Positions 26,045-35,172 are shown, counted from the first letter of the stretch. The stretch: 64,000 nt of DNA from Streptomyces violascens (GCF_014649955.1 NZ_BMUA01000011.1:1-64000); one strand, 5' to 3'. The notes: generated by a model not told the origin, from the letters alone. Program-made: numbers and translations.

Positions 26045-26089
26045 ACCTCTTTCTACCCTGCCGCCGCCCGCAGCCCGCAGCCCGGTGCC

Positions 26090-27145
26090 CTATTGGCGGT
26101 AACGGAGCAGCAGCATGGCCGCGTCGTCGTGAAGCGGGCCCGGGACGTGCCGCATCAGGTCCTGGCGCAGAGCTTCCAGCGCAGCGTCGGGGTTCGGGTC
26201 CTTGAGCAGATCGGCACGTTCGCCCAGCGGGTAGAACGCGCCTGCCCGGTCGCGGGCCTCAGTGACGCCGTCGGTGTGCAGAAGGAGCTGATCGCCGGGG
26301 CCGAAGTCCACCCGGAACGGCCGCGGCCCGTCGGTGCCGTGGAGGCCGAGACCGAGCGGCAGGGCGTACTGTGCCGGTTCCGGGAAGTGCACGACGCCGC
26401 CCTCGCGCATGAGCAGGGGCGGCGGGTGGCCGTAGTTGAGGAAGGCCGCGCCGTTTTCCGGGCTGAGCTCGGCGAGGAGAGCGGTCACGAACTTCTCGCC
26501 CCGCAGTGCCCGGTCGGCCGTCCGTGCCACCCGCGCGCCGACAGCAGCCAGATCGGCTTCGTCGTACGCGGCCTCCCGGAAGGCCCCGAGGACCACGGCC
26601 GCCGTCTCCACCGCCTCGAGCCCCTTGCCCTGCACGTCCCCGATGATCACCCGTACCGCGGCAGGGGTCGCGACCACTTCGTAGAGGTCACCGCCGATGC
26701 GGGCCTCGGCGACCGCCGAGGTGTACGAGACCGCCGCTCGCAGATGCCCGGCCACCCCCGGCACCGGCCGCAGCAGCACCCGCTGGGCGACCTCGGCGAT
26801 CGAGCGCACTCCCGCGAACTCGATCTCGCGGCGCTGGCGCATCACCGCTCCCGCAAGACCCGCCACCGTCACCCCGACGACCGACGCCATGGCGGTGAAC
26901 CCGCGCCGTTCCGTGAACAGCCCGTCGTACACCCCGAGTACGAGGCAAAGGGCGAGGGCGAGCACGCCGACCAGAGCGGTGCGCCGCCATCCGCCGACGA
27001 GACTGGCGAACGCCGGGCCGAGCGACACCATCGGCAGGAATCCCACGCCTGGGCCGGCTGCCAGATCCACGGCAGCCACCAGCGCCATCACCGCGAGCGG
27101 CAGCACGACCAGCGGCGATAGGGCAGCGGGCGCGGGCGGCTTCAC
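26090..27145 (-). CDS. Membrane-anchored PP2C/SpoIIE-type phosphatase
   Basis: A 351-residue protein with three or four N-terminal helices and a C-terminal PP2C domain. Metal-binding motifs are present: ARIGGDLYEVV, IIGDVQGKGLEAVE, LNYGHPPPLLM, LLLHTDGVTEARD and HDDAAMLLL. Such SpoIIE-like phosphatases dephosphorylate anti-sigma antagonists to control alternative sigma factors, widespread in Streptomyces. The GTG at 27145 is the most likely start; the frame stays open to 27292. No partner kinase is adjacent, though the STAS protein at 9.7 kb is of the type such enzymes act on. Confidence 0.85.
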   Translation of the reverse strand: MKPPAPAALSPLVVLPLAVMALVAAVDLAAGPGVGFLPMVSLGPAFASLVGGWRRTALVGVLALALCLVLGVYDGLFTERRGFTAMASVVGVTVAGLAGAVMRQRREIEFAGVRSIAEVAQRVLLRPVPGVAGHLRAAVSYTSAVAEARIGGDLYEVVATPAAVRVIIGDVQGKGLEAVETAAVVLGAFREAAYDEADLAAVGARVARTADRALRGEKFVTALLAELSPENGAAFLNYGHPPPLLMREGGVVHFPEPAQYALPLGLGLHGTDGPRPFRVDFGPGDQLLLHTDGVTEARDRAGAFYPLGERADLLKDPNPDAALEALRQDLMRHVPGPLHDDAAMLLLRYRQ

Positions 27146-27278
27146 ATCGGACAGGGGATCCTCCAAGCGGCTGGTCTGGGATGGGGCGCTTCCACGGCTG
27201 CATGGTCTCGCCCACGGGGCACGGGGTGACGCGTTGACCGATTGTGTCGCCTCATTGACCGCCCCCCTTTCATCAACG

Positions 27279-27294
27279 TTTAGACTATGCAAAG
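27279..27294. promoter_or_regulatory. TTTGCATNATGCAAA operator, degenerate site 3
   Basis: TTTAGACTATGCAAAG keeps one perfect arm and a poor second arm. It lies between the divergent phosphatase and nitroreductase genes, 88-103 bases before the latter. Confidence 0.35.
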
Positions 27295-27381
27295 GTTGCG
27301 CTGTCGAAGTTCCGTGAGCGGCATGCCGTTACCGAATCGAGGCCGCTGACGCGTCCCTCCGCATGCACGAGGAGGCAGATA

Positions 27382-27879
27382 GTGACGTCCCACTCCACCC
27401 CGCAGCGCCGCCCGAAGCTCCCGACCGGATGGCGCCGCACGGTGGCCCGGCTTCCGGTCCACCTCTACCGGCTGGGTCTCGGCCCGCTGTTCGGCAAGCG
27501 GATGCTGCTGTTGGTCCACACCGGACGCGTCTCCGGGCAGGCCCGCAAGGTGGTCATCGAGGTGGTGGCGCACGACGCCGAACAGCGGACCTGGACGGTC
27601 GCCTCCGGCTTCGGCCCGAACGCCCAGTGGTACCGGAATCTGCAGCGCACCCCGCAGGCCACCGTCCAGACCGGCCGCCGCTATCACGCCGTGACCGCCC
27701 GCTTCTTGAGCGAGGAGGAGGGCGGCCGAATCATGGCCGCCTACGCACCCGAACACCCACGCGCCGCCCGCCTGCTCTGCTCCTACATGGGCTTCACGAC
27801 GGACGGCAGCACCGAAAGCTTCCGGCTGGCGGGCGAACAGATTCCTTTCGTACGGCTTGAAGCGACCGGTCCCCGCTGA
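27382..27879 (+). CDS. F420-dependent nitroreductase-family oxidoreductase (DDN-like)
   Basis: A 165-residue protein of the deazaflavin-dependent nitroreductase family, a split beta-barrel that binds coenzyme F420. Recognisable parts are LLLVHTGRVSGQARKVVIEVV (strand pair and cofactor loop), SGFGPNAQWYRNLQRTPQATVQ and the closing strand. It likely reduces small electrophiles or quinones, consistent with nearby redox genes. The GTG at 27382 follows GAGGAGG. It is convergent with the ClC gene, six bases apart. Confidence 0.88.
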   Translation: MTSHSTPQRRPKLPTGWRRTVARLPVHLYRLGLGPLFGKRMLLLVHTGRVSGQARKVVIEVVAHDAEQRTWTVASGFGPNAQWYRNLQRTPQATVQTGRRYHAVTARFLSEEEGGRIMAAYAPEHPRAARLLCSYMGFTTDGSTESFRLAGEQIPFVRLEATGPR

Positions 27880-27885
27880 CGTGCC

Positions 27886-29688
27886 TCAGGCCCGAACGGG
27901 ATGCAAGGCGCGCAGCGCGCTCTGGTGGGTGAGCCAGCCCACCAGGCGCGCCCGCTCGGAATCCAGGACGGGCAGGCCAGTCCCCGGGTGGGAGATCAGA
28001 TCATGCAGGGCCACGGCCAGCGACATATCAGCCGTGAGCGAGGCGGGCCGCTCCACCAAGTCCCCGGCAATAGCGCCGCAGCCGGCGGAACCGGGCTCGT
28101 CAGTCAGGGCCTCGGCGACCGCCCTGGCCGTGATCGTGCCCAGGTAATGGCCTTCCTTGTCAGTCACCGGCAGCACACCGTGCGCGGACAAGGACAGTTC
28201 CATAGCCGCCACAGACAGTCCCGCGTCGACGGCGAGCGCCCCGGGGGCCTGTTCCATGACCTCGTCCACCTGCTGCGTGCCGAGTACTGCGCCCGTTGCC
28301 GGTCCGTCGAGGTCGATGCCGCGGCGGCGCAGCTTGAGGGTGTAAACGGTGTCACGGGAGAGCAGCTTGCTGGTCAGAGTGGCGGTGACGATGGCGAGCA
28401 TCAGCGGCAGGATGATCGAGTACTCGCCGGTCAGCTCGAACAGGATGACCACCGCGGTGATCGGGGCCCGCGAGGCGCCGGCGAACACCGCACCCATGCC
28501 GACCAGCGCGTACGCGCCGACCGCCCCCGACGTCGACGGCATGAGGGTCTGCATCCCGGCCCCGTAGGCCGCACCCAGCATCGCCCCCATGAACAGACTG
28601 GGCGCGAACACTCCGCCGGAGCCGCCGATGCCGATGGTCAGGCTGGTGGCCAGGATCTTCCCCACCAGGAGCAGCAGCAGGAACGCGGCGGCGTACTTGC
28701 CCTCGGCCGCGTTCTCCAGGACCGGATAACCCACCCCGTACATCTCGGGCAGCACCAGGAGCACCACGCCCAGGAGCAGACCGCCGACGGCGGGGCGCAG
28801 CCATTCGGGGCCGCGCCAGGCCCAGTCGCAGGCGTCCTCGATCCAGTACAGGATGCGGGTGAAGCCGATGCCGACGCCGCCCGCGACGACACCCAGGACG
28901 GCGAACAGCCCGTACTGGACGACGTGGTCGACATGGAAGGCGGGCAGGTTCAGGAAGGCGACGTCACCGAAGGCGGCCCGGCCTATCACGCTGGCTGCGA
29001 CGCTGGAGATCACCACGGCGCCGAACGACTCGATGGCGAAGTCGCGCAGGATCAGCTCCATCGCGAAGAACACCCCGGCCAGCGGCGCGTTGAAAGTGGC
29101 CGCGATGCCGCCCGCCGCGCCGCACGCGACCAGCAGCTTCATCCGGCCCTCGGTGACCTTCGCGATCCGGCCCAGCGTCGAGCCGAGCGCGGAACCGATC
29201 TGCACGATCGGACCCTCGCGGCCCACCGAGCCGCCCGAACCGATGGTCAGCGCCGAGGCGAGCGCCTTGACCACAGAGACCTGCGGGTTGATACGCCCCC
29301 CACGCTGCGCGACCGCAAGCATCACCTCGGGCACCCCGTGCCCGCGCGCCTCCTTGGCGAACCGGTCCACCAGCGGGCCGTACAGCAGCCCGCCGATCAC
29401 GGGCGCGAGGAGCACGAAGTACGGACCGAGCCACGAAACGTGCGGGTTGGCCGCATGCCCGGCGGCGGCATAGTCCGCGTGCCCGGAGAACAGGCCGGTG
29501 AAGGTCTTGATCAGCCAGCGGAACGCGATCGAGCCGAGCCCCGCCCCCGCCCCGATCACCAGAGCGAGCACAGCGAGGCCCCACTGCGCCTCACGCACCC
29601 CCACCCCGACCCGCTCCCGCCACGGCACAGGACGTATCGCCCCAGGCGGGGCGGCCGCCCCGGCGGCCTTCGTCATCGTCTCGGTCAT
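27886..29688 (-). CDS. ClC chloride channel/antiporter with CBS domains
   Basis: A 600-residue ClC-family protein. The ion-path motifs are present: GSGGSVGREGPIVQIG with the gating Glu, GGIAATFNAPLAGVFFA, and GIGGSGGVFAPSLFMGA. About the last 140 residues form a CBS pair (VDEVMEQAPGALAVDAGLSV ... MSLAVALHDLISHPGTGLPVLD) for nucleotide control. It moves chloride or exchanges it for protons. A TTTGCATTATGCAAA operator is 26-40 bases upstream of its start. Confidence 0.94.
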   Translation of the reverse strand: MTETMTKAAGAAAPPGAIRPVPWRERVGVGVREAQWGLAVLALVIGAGAGLGSIAFRWLIKTFTGLFSGHADYAAAGHAANPHVSWLGPYFVLLAPVIGGLLYGPLVDRFAKEARGHGVPEVMLAVAQRGGRINPQVSVVKALASALTIGSGGSVGREGPIVQIGSALGSTLGRIAKVTEGRMKLLVACGAAGGIAATFNAPLAGVFFAMELILRDFAIESFGAVVISSVAASVIGRAAFGDVAFLNLPAFHVDHVVQYGLFAVLGVVAGGVGIGFTRILYWIEDACDWAWRGPEWLRPAVGGLLLGVVLLVLPEMYGVGYPVLENAAEGKYAAAFLLLLLVGKILATSLTIGIGGSGGVFAPSLFMGAMLGAAYGAGMQTLMPSTSGAVGAYALVGMGAVFAGASRAPITAVVILFELTGEYSIILPLMLAIVTATLTSKLLSRDTVYTLKLRRRGIDLDGPATGAVLGTQQVDEVMEQAPGALAVDAGLSVAAMELSLSAHGVLPVTDKEGHYLGTITARAVAEALTDEPGSAGCGAIAGDLVERPASLTADMSLAVALHDLISHPGTGLPVLDSERARLVGWLTHQSALRALHPVRA

Positions 29689-29713
29689 CAGCCATTCCCC
29701 TTACTCGCGCCAT

Positions 29714-29728
29714 TTTGCATTATGCAAA
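29714..29728. promoter_or_regulatory. TTTGCATNATGCAAA operator, site 4
   Basis: A perfect inverted repeat (TTTGCAT-T-ATGCAAA) just upstream of the ClC channel gene and 72-86 bases upstream of the divergent TetR gene. Confidence 0.7.
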
Positions 29729-29797
29729 GCTTGTCAAGGGGATGCATCACAGAGGGGCGACGACTCCACCACTCGACGTAGGCTGAACAATCGTTTA

Positions 29798-29812
29798 ACA
29801 TGCTATACATGT
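29798..29812. promoter_or_regulatory. Possible TetR autoregulatory site over the start codon
   Basis: Five-base arms ACATG and CATGT flank a 5-base centre and overlap the two candidate ATG codons of the TetR gene. A wider TGAACA...TGTTCA pair surrounds it. Short, so tentative. Confidence 0.35.
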
Positions 29813-30489
29813 GTTCAACGCGCGATGACGACCGGACCGCGCGGGCGGTCATCCGGGACGAGGCCCTGCGGCTCTTCGCCGAGCGAGGCCCCGACGCGGT
29901 GACCGTGCGGCAGATCGCCACCGCCGCCGGCGTATCACCGGGGCTCGTCGTGCACCACTTCGGCTCGAAGGACGGCCTGCGCACCGAGGTCGACCAGCAC
30001 GTACTCGCGGTCTTCGAGGCGATGCTGGGCCAGCTCACCGGCGAAGGCGGGGCCGACCTGCTCGACCCGCAGACCGGTTCGCTGAGCGAAGCCCTCGCAC
30101 AGCACCTGCCGCCCGACTCCCCGCTCCCCGGCTACCTGCGCCGACTCCTGCTCTCCGACACCGACGCGGGACGGCTGCTGTTCCGCCGCCTGTACGAGCT
30201 CAGCCGGGCGGCACTGGCCCAACTGGCGGACGCCGGACTGGCCGCCCCCGGCCGCGACCCCGACGCCCGCGCGGCGTTCCTGCTCGCCAACGACCTGGCC
30301 CTGTTCCTGCTGCGCGACCGCCTCACCGACGTCCTCGGCACCGACCCGCTGTCGGCCGAGGGCATCACCCGCTGGGCCCCAGAAATGCTGAGCATCTACG
30401 CCGGCGGACTGACCGCGTCCCCCGACGACACGAACACCCCCGTACCCCCGATCCCGGACACGCCCCGAGGAGACCCACCCACAGCGTAA
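29800..30489 (+). CDS. TetR-family regulator of the ABC exporter
   Basis: A 229-residue repressor with N-terminal helix-turn-helix (VTVRQIATAAGVSPGLVVHHFGSKDGL, about residues 37-61) and a helical ligand domain. Neither the ATG at 29800 nor the in-frame ATG at 29809 has a good ribosome site; a leaderless message is possible. It precedes an ABC ATPase and permease by 11 bases, so it is probably the local regulator of that exporter. Confidence 0.85.
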   Translation: MLYMCSTRDDDRTARAVIRDEALRLFAERGPDAVTVRQIATAAGVSPGLVVHHFGSKDGLRTEVDQHVLAVFEAMLGQLTGEGGADLLDPQTGSLSEALAQHLPPDSPLPGYLRRLLLSDTDAGRLLFRRLYELSRAALAQLADAGLAAPGRDPDARAAFLLANDLALFLLRDRLTDVLGTDPLSAEGITRWAPEMLSIYAGGLTASPDDTNTPVPPIPDTPRGDPPTA

Positions 30490-30500
30490 GGAGACCCGAT

Positions 30501-31148
30501 GTGACCGCCATACCCCCGTGCACGCTCGACGCCCACGACATCCACAAGGCGTACGGCCGGCACCAGGTGCTGCGCGGCGTCGACCTCTCCGTCACCCGCG
30601 GGCAGCTCGTCGCGGTCGTCGGCGAGAACGGCGCCGGCAAGTCAACCCTGCTCCAGGCCCTGGCCGGGACCCTGCCCGTGGACCGGGGCGAGATCCGCCT
30701 CACCGGAAGCCTCGGATACTGCCCTCAGGATCCCGTCCTCAACGACAACCTCACCGCCGAACAGCACCTGCGCTACTTCGCCGCAGCCCATCGCCTGCCC
30801 GACCTCGACCACGGCCACGCGCTCATGGCCCGGCTCGGCTACCAGCAGTACGCGCGGACACCCGCCGGACACCTCTCGGGCGGCACCCGCCAGAAGCTCA
30901 ACCTCACCCTCGCCCTACTGCACGACCCCGACCTCCTGCTGCTCGACGAGCCCTACCAGGGCTTCGACTGGGAGACCTACCTGCGCTTCTGGGAACTCGT
31001 CGCCGACCTGCGCGCACGCGGCACAGCAGTTGTGATCATCACCCACCTCGTCTTCGAGCAGGACCGCTTCGACACCCTCGCCGACCTGGCCCAGGGCCGA
31101 CTCACCCCTCGCACCCAGGCGACGGAGGCCCACCATGTCAGCCCCTGA
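30501..31148 (+). CDS. ABC transporter ATP-binding subunit
   Basis: A 215-residue nucleotide-binding subunit with Walker A GENGAGKST, signature LSGGTRQK, Walker B LLLLDEPYQGFD and a late switch His. The protein is short for the class, ending soon after the switch. It would power the permease encoded next, with a 14-base overlap. The GTG at 30501 follows AAGGAGA. Export of a drug, lipid or peptide is likely; the substrate is unknown. Confidence 0.88.
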   Translation: MTAIPPCTLDAHDIHKAYGRHQVLRGVDLSVTRGQLVAVVGENGAGKSTLLQALAGTLPVDRGEIRLTGSLGYCPQDPVLNDNLTAEQHLRYFAAAHRLPDLDHGHALMARLGYQQYARTPAGHLSGGTRQKLNLTLALLHDPDLLLLDEPYQGFDWETYLRFWELVADLRARGTAVVIITHLVFEQDRFDTLADLAQGRLTPRTQATEAHHVSP

Positions 31149-31986
31149 TGCTCTCCATGCGCACCAACTACGCGCAGCATCGGGCCAGTTCACCACCGCA
31201 CTGCGGTTCTCCATCCGTGACCAGACCCGCAACCGGCTCGCCGCCCTCCTGCTCGTCGCCTTCGTGCCGCTCTGGTATCTACTGATGGCGGCCATGGCCG
31301 GGCACCGCCCCCTGGACTTCAGGCTATTCGCCACCGGCCAGGTCATGCACATCGACGGCGGTCACCTGACACTCATCTCGGCGGGCCTCAACTCCCTCAC
31401 CATGATCTGCGGGTTCGCCGTCTTCGACGCAGTCCGCAAGTCCCTCGCCTTCGACCGGCGTCTGGTCCACGCGGGATACCGCCAGCCCGTCCTGATCGGC
31501 GCAAAGTCACTGGCCGTCGCCGCGGTCGCCTTCGCCGTCGCCGTTTACACCGCCCTGGCCCTGCTGCCGTTCTGGCGCCCCTCCGTCACCGGCTGGCTCG
31601 CCGTCCTCGCCGCGTTCACCGTCATCGCCCTCACCTACGGCGCGCTCGGGCTGCTCCTGGGCGTCCTGGTCCGGGGCGATCTGGAGGGCTTCTTCCTGAT
31701 CATCATGGGCAGCCTGATGGACACCTTCCTGCAGAACCCGCTGGGCAACCCGCTCGCCAACAAGCCCGTCCTGCACTGGTTCCCGTCGTTCGGCCCCATG
31801 CAGTTCGCCACCGCCGGAGCCTTCGCGCACACCGCCCTGTGGGGCTACCTCGCCCTCGGACTGGCCTGGGCCGCAGGATTCGCCGCCACGGGCCTGATCA
31901 TCTTCCGCCGACGCACCCACAGGCGCACGGCCACCCCGCGCCGCCCCGTCACGGCGAAGCCCGGCACGGACCCCTCCCCCGCTTGA
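31135..31986 (+). CDS. ABC transporter permease subunit
   Basis: A 283-residue membrane protein with about six helices, in the ABC-2-type exporter pattern (RNRLAALLLVAFVPLWYLLM at the first helix, LGLLLGVLVRGDLEGFFLIIMG in the middle). It overlaps the ATPase gene by 14 bases. The tail is basic and Pro-rich. It is convergent with the MerR gene. Confidence 0.82.
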   Translation: MSAPDALHAHQLRAASGQFTTALRFSIRDQTRNRLAALLLVAFVPLWYLLMAAMAGHRPLDFRLFATGQVMHIDGGHLTLISAGLNSLTMICGFAVFDAVRKSLAFDRRLVHAGYRQPVLIGAKSLAVAAVAFAVAVYTALALLPFWRPSVTGWLAVLAAFTVIALTYGALGLLLGVLVRGDLEGFFLIIMGSLMDTFLQNPLGNPLANKPVLHWFPSFGPMQFATAGAFAHTALWGYLALGLAWAAGFAATGLIIFRRRTHRRTATPRRPVTAKPGTDPSPA

Positions 31987-32083
31987 GCCCGCGGACTTCC
32001 GCGCCCGCGCAACACCCCCACTGACTCAACTCCCTCCCGGGCGGGCGGCCTTGCCGACGATTCCCGCGCGTCGCCGAAGAGGG

Positions 32084-32109
32084 CCGCCGGCCCGGAGGCC
32101 CTCCGGCGG
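32084..32109. terminator. GC-rich inverted repeat between convergent genes
   Basis: Arms CCGCCGG and CCGGCGG pair perfectly, with an inner complementary CCGGAGG/CTCCGG region. No T-run follows, usual for streptomycetes. Placed to end both the ABC and the MerR transcripts. Confidence 0.55.
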
Positions 32110-32122
32110 GCAAGATGCAGCG

Positions 32123-32476
32123 TCAGATCCGAGCGACCGCAGCCCGCCCCAGGCGGGTGCGCAGCGTAGCGGCGAAGCCTTCGGCGCGGACCCGCTCGAC
32201 CAGCACCGCGCGCTCGGCCTTGGGCAGCTCGCCATCGGCGTCCAGGCGGTCGGTGGCGCCCAGCAGGTCGCGCATCTGCTCCAGAGTGAAGCCGAGTAGC
32301 TTCATCCGGCGGATGACCATGAGGCGGGCGACGTCGGACTGGGTGTACAGCCGGAAGCCGCCCTGGGAACGGGCGGAGGGAACGACCAGGCCGGTCTCCT
32401 CGTAGTGGCGGATCGTGCGCAACGACAACTCGGTCCGCGCGGCGACCTCGCCAATCTGCATGTGCTTGGCATCCAC
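32123..32476 (-). CDS. MerR-family regulator (small)
   Basis: A 117-residue MerR protein: IGEVAARTELSLRTIRHYEETGLVVP is the helix-turn-helix, then SQGGFRLYTQSDVARLMVIRRMK, and a dimerisation helix. There is no Cys-rich metal site, so it may sense something other than mercury or act by redox or ligand binding in the short C-terminus. GTG at 32476 or ATG at 32461 could be the start. It is divergent from the SulP gene, its possible target. Confidence 0.82.
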   Translation of the reverse strand: MDAKHMQIGEVAARTELSLRTIRHYEETGLVVPSARSQGGFRLYTQSDVARLMVIRRMKLLGFTLEQMRDLLGATDRLDADGELPKAERAVLVERVRAEGFAATLRTRLGRAAVARI

Positions 32477-32896
32477 GCCCGTAGTCCCGGCCCTTCGTCT
32501 CCCAGTGCTGCCGCATCACGTACAGCACCCACCGATCGCCACGCCGACGTAAAGGTAGAGTTAAGGGTGGCGGAGCGCCTGGGGCAGCCGCCGTTGACGT
32601 GTCAGGGCCGATGGTGCCCCCGGCGAAGATTCGATTCCTGCGGGAGAAGTGCGTGCGCGAGCCCATGACGCCCAGCGTCGCCGACTGCCCGCCGTGATGC
32701 TTCGCCCCTGCATGTGAGCCGGTCGCGCCGCCCGCGCCTGCCCCCGCTCCATCCTTCCACTCCCTCCGGCTCCACTCCACGGAGCCGTCCGCGGGCGCCC
32801 ACCCGGGTCCGTCCGCGTCCTCCCGTTCGCCCGGCCCGCCGCAGGGTGTGCCCGAGACGACAGGTTCCCTCCGCCTTGCCTTCCTCCGCTCCCGCC
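32477..32896. other. Region between MerR and SulP genes
   Basis: About 420 bases, GC-rich. The SulP frame is open across its right half but that part would be a Pro/Arg-rich run without family likeness. No gene is supported; the promoters should lie here. Confidence 0.45.
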
Positions 32897-34384
32897 GTGT
32901 CCCCGGGCGCGCGCCTGCGTGGCCTCAAGCCCGACTGGCTGACCGACCCGAAGGTCTGGCGCACCGAGGTGCTTGGCGGTCTGGTGGTCGGACTCGCGCT
33001 GATCCCCGAGGCGATCTCGTTCTCGGTCATCGCCGGGGTGGATCCCGCGATCGGCCTGTTCGCCTCGTTCACGATGGCCGTCGTGATCTCGATAGTCGGC
33101 GGGCGGCGAGCGATGATCTCGGCCGCCACCGGCGCCGTGGCCCTGGTGATCGCGCCCCTGAATCGCGAGCACGGTTTCGGTTACCTGGTCGCCGCGGTCA
33201 TCCTGGCCGGCCTCTTCCAGATCGCCCTGGGCGCGCTGGGGGTGGCGAAGCTGATGCGGTTCGTCCCGCGCTCGGTGATGGTCGGCTTCGTCAACTCCCT
33301 CGCCGTCCTGGTCTTCATAGCCCAGGTGCCGGAGATGCGGAACGTGCCCTGGGCCGTGTACCCGCTGATCATCGGCGGCCTGGTCCTGATGGTGTTCTTC
33401 CCGAGGATCACCACCGTCGTCCCGGCCCCGCTGGTCTCCATCGCCATCCTGACCGTGATCACCGTGGGCGCGGGCATCGCGGTGCCGACCGTCGGCGACA
33501 AGGGCACGCTACCTTCCTCCCTGCCGGTACCGGGCTTGCCGGACGTGCCGTTCACGATGGACACCCTCACCACCATCGCGCCGTACGCACTCGCGATGGC
33601 GCTGGTCGGGCTGATGGAGTCGCTGATGACCGCCAAGCTGGTCGACGAGATCACCGACACCCGCTCCAACAAGACCCGCGAGTCCATAGGACAGGGCATC
33701 GCCAACATCGTCACCGGCTTCTTCGGCGGCATGGGCGGGTGCGCCATGATCGGCCAGACGATGATCAACGTGAAGGTGTCCGGGGCCCGCACCCGCCTGT
33801 CCACCTTCCTCGCCGGTACGTTCCTGATGGTGCTGTGCATCGTCTTCGGCCCCGTGGTCTCCGACATCCCCATGGCCGCGCTGGTCGCCGTCATGGTCAT
33901 GGTGTCGTTCGCGACCTTCGACTGGCACTCCATCGCCCCGAAGACCCTCAAGCGGATGCCGGCCGGCGAGATCACCGTCATGCTCATCACCGTCGCGTGT
34001 GTGGTCGCCACCCACAACCTGGCCATCGGTGTGGTCGTCGGCTCCATCACCGCCATGGTCGTCTTCGCCAAGCGCGTCGCCCACCTCGCGGAAGTCACCG
34101 CCGTGACCGACCCGGACGGCACGACGGTCGTCTACCGGGTCACCGGCGAACTGTTCTTCGCCTCCTCCAACGACATCGTCGGTCGGTTCAACTACGCCAC
34201 CGACCCCGACAAGGTCGTCATCGACCTGAGCGCCGCGCGCATCTGGGACGCCTCCTCGGTGGCGGCCCTCGACGCGATAGAGACGAAGTACGCCCAGCGG
34301 GGCAAGGCCGTCGAGATCACCGGCCTGAACGACCCGAGCGCCACCCTCCACGACAGACTCACCGGCGAACTCACCAGCCACTGA
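32897..34384 (+). CDS. SulP-family anion transporter with STAS domain
   Basis: A 495-residue transporter with a full SulP core (LIPEAISFSVIAGVDPAIGLFAS, ISAATGAVALV, GFFGGMGGCAMIGQTMINVK) and a C-terminal STAS domain (VVYRVTGELFFASSNDIVG, then VVIDLSAARIWDASSVAALDAIETKY). The DASS motif gives a possible phospho-serine. It imports sulfate, bicarbonate or related anions. The start is uncertain: the GTG at 32897 begins just before the conserved part and has no strong ribosome site. Compare the STAS-less relative at 7.9-9.3 kb. Confidence 0.88.
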   Translation: MSPGARLRGLKPDWLTDPKVWRTEVLGGLVVGLALIPEAISFSVIAGVDPAIGLFASFTMAVVISIVGGRRAMISAATGAVALVIAPLNREHGFGYLVAAVILAGLFQIALGALGVAKLMRFVPRSVMVGFVNSLAVLVFIAQVPEMRNVPWAVYPLIIGGLVLMVFFPRITTVVPAPLVSIAILTVITVGAGIAVPTVGDKGTLPSSLPVPGLPDVPFTMDTLTTIAPYALAMALVGLMESLMTAKLVDEITDTRSNKTRESIGQGIANIVTGFFGGMGGCAMIGQTMINVKVSGARTRLSTFLAGTFLMVLCIVFGPVVSDIPMAALVAVMVMVSFATFDWHSIAPKTLKRMPAGEITVMLITVACVVATHNLAIGVVVGSITAMVVFAKRVAHLAEVTAVTDPDGTTVVYRVTGELFFASSNDIVGRFNYATDPDKVVIDLSAARIWDASSVAALDAIETKYAQRGKAVEITGLNDPSATLHDRLTGELTSH

Positions 34385-34401
34385 CCGGAGTTGGTATTGA
34401 G

Positions 34402-34426
34402 ACGCCTCTTGTCGCCCAGGAGGCGT
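34402..34426 (+). terminator. Possible terminator after SulP gene
   Basis: Seven-base arms ACGCCTC and GAGGCGT separated by 11 bases, starting 18 bases after the stop codon. Confidence 0.45.
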
Positions 34427-34554
34427 GTATGTCGATGCTGGGCCTGTGTTAGCCAGCTCCTGCGCCCCATCTTTCAATGCGGCCGCCCCAGTACGCGGCC
34501 AGTCGGCCGGCTTGTCGCCCTCGCTCTTCGAAGTCATCGAGGAGCTCACGAGCC

Positions 34555-34798
34555 GTCGCCTGACCAGTGTGTCGCCGATGTCGGTGCGGGCACCGGGATC
34601 GCCACCGAGCTGTTGCGCGGGAGAGGTGCCGACGTCATCGCCGTCGAGTGTCGCAGAGCGCTCTCGGAGGTGCCGGTCGCACTCGGGGACGACAACGCCC
34701 TCCCGCTGGCCGAACCCTCCCAAGACCTCATCACGTACGTGCAGTCCTGGCAGTGGGCCGACCCGGCCCGACACCACGCTCTCCCCGGCACCGGCTGA
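34555..34798 (+). pseudogene. Fragment of a SAM-dependent methyltransferase
   Basis: The plus strand encodes CVADVGAGTGIATELLRGRGADVIAVE, the first two motifs of a class I methyltransferase, then ALGDDNALPLAEPSQDLITYVQSWQW. The frame then runs into sequence that matches the end of the symporter locus at 0.5 kb. Both ends of the enzyme are missing, so this is a remnant cut by the duplication junction near 34768. Confidence 0.65.
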
Positions 34799-35172
34799 GC
34801 CGAAACCGAGAGCACGAGTGTCGGCACCCACGCGATACCTGTGGGTACCGGCGTGGCACATCACGCCGCCGTGCGCCCACCGATCGCGTCAAGGGCCGCG
34901 GCCACCGTCCCCTGCAATGCCGGAGTCCTGGCGCCGGAGCGTGAGCGCAGGTTCACGCCGTATGCGAGCAGGCCGGCGCCAGGAGCGCGCCGCCCATGCG
35001 CCTCGGCAGTGATCAGGGCTGCATGCAGAGCATCCCGCAGCTGCTGATGGTGCTGATCGAGGACAGCCTTGACTTCCGGGTGGCCGTTTTCGGCGCCGGC
35101 GTGCGCGTTGGAGACCATGCATCCCCAGCGCGCGTACTCCCCCGAGCAGCGCGCCTTGATCAGCCCGCTGAA
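34770..35172. repeat. Long repeat, copy B (truncated)
   Basis: Matches 527-956 in order and orientation: end of the symporter gene, spacer, and C-terminal half of the TetR gene. Differences are scattered substitutions plus short deletions (for example around 34974). Similarity stops abruptly after GATCAGCCCGCTGAA on the right. Confidence 0.85.
34861..35172 (-). pseudogene. C-terminal fragment of a TetR repressor (duplicate)
   Basis: Encodes the ligand domain of the repressor at 612-1217 from SGLIKARCSGEYARWGCMV to the C-terminus, with changes and a deletion of about eight residues. The DNA-binding half is absent; upstream sequence is unrelated. It cannot act as a repressor alone. Confidence 0.8.

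Noticed and set aside
32848..34452. Alternative frame over the SulP-STAS gene
   Set aside because: Arg/His-rich shadow; the overlapping frame has complete SulP and STAS motifs.
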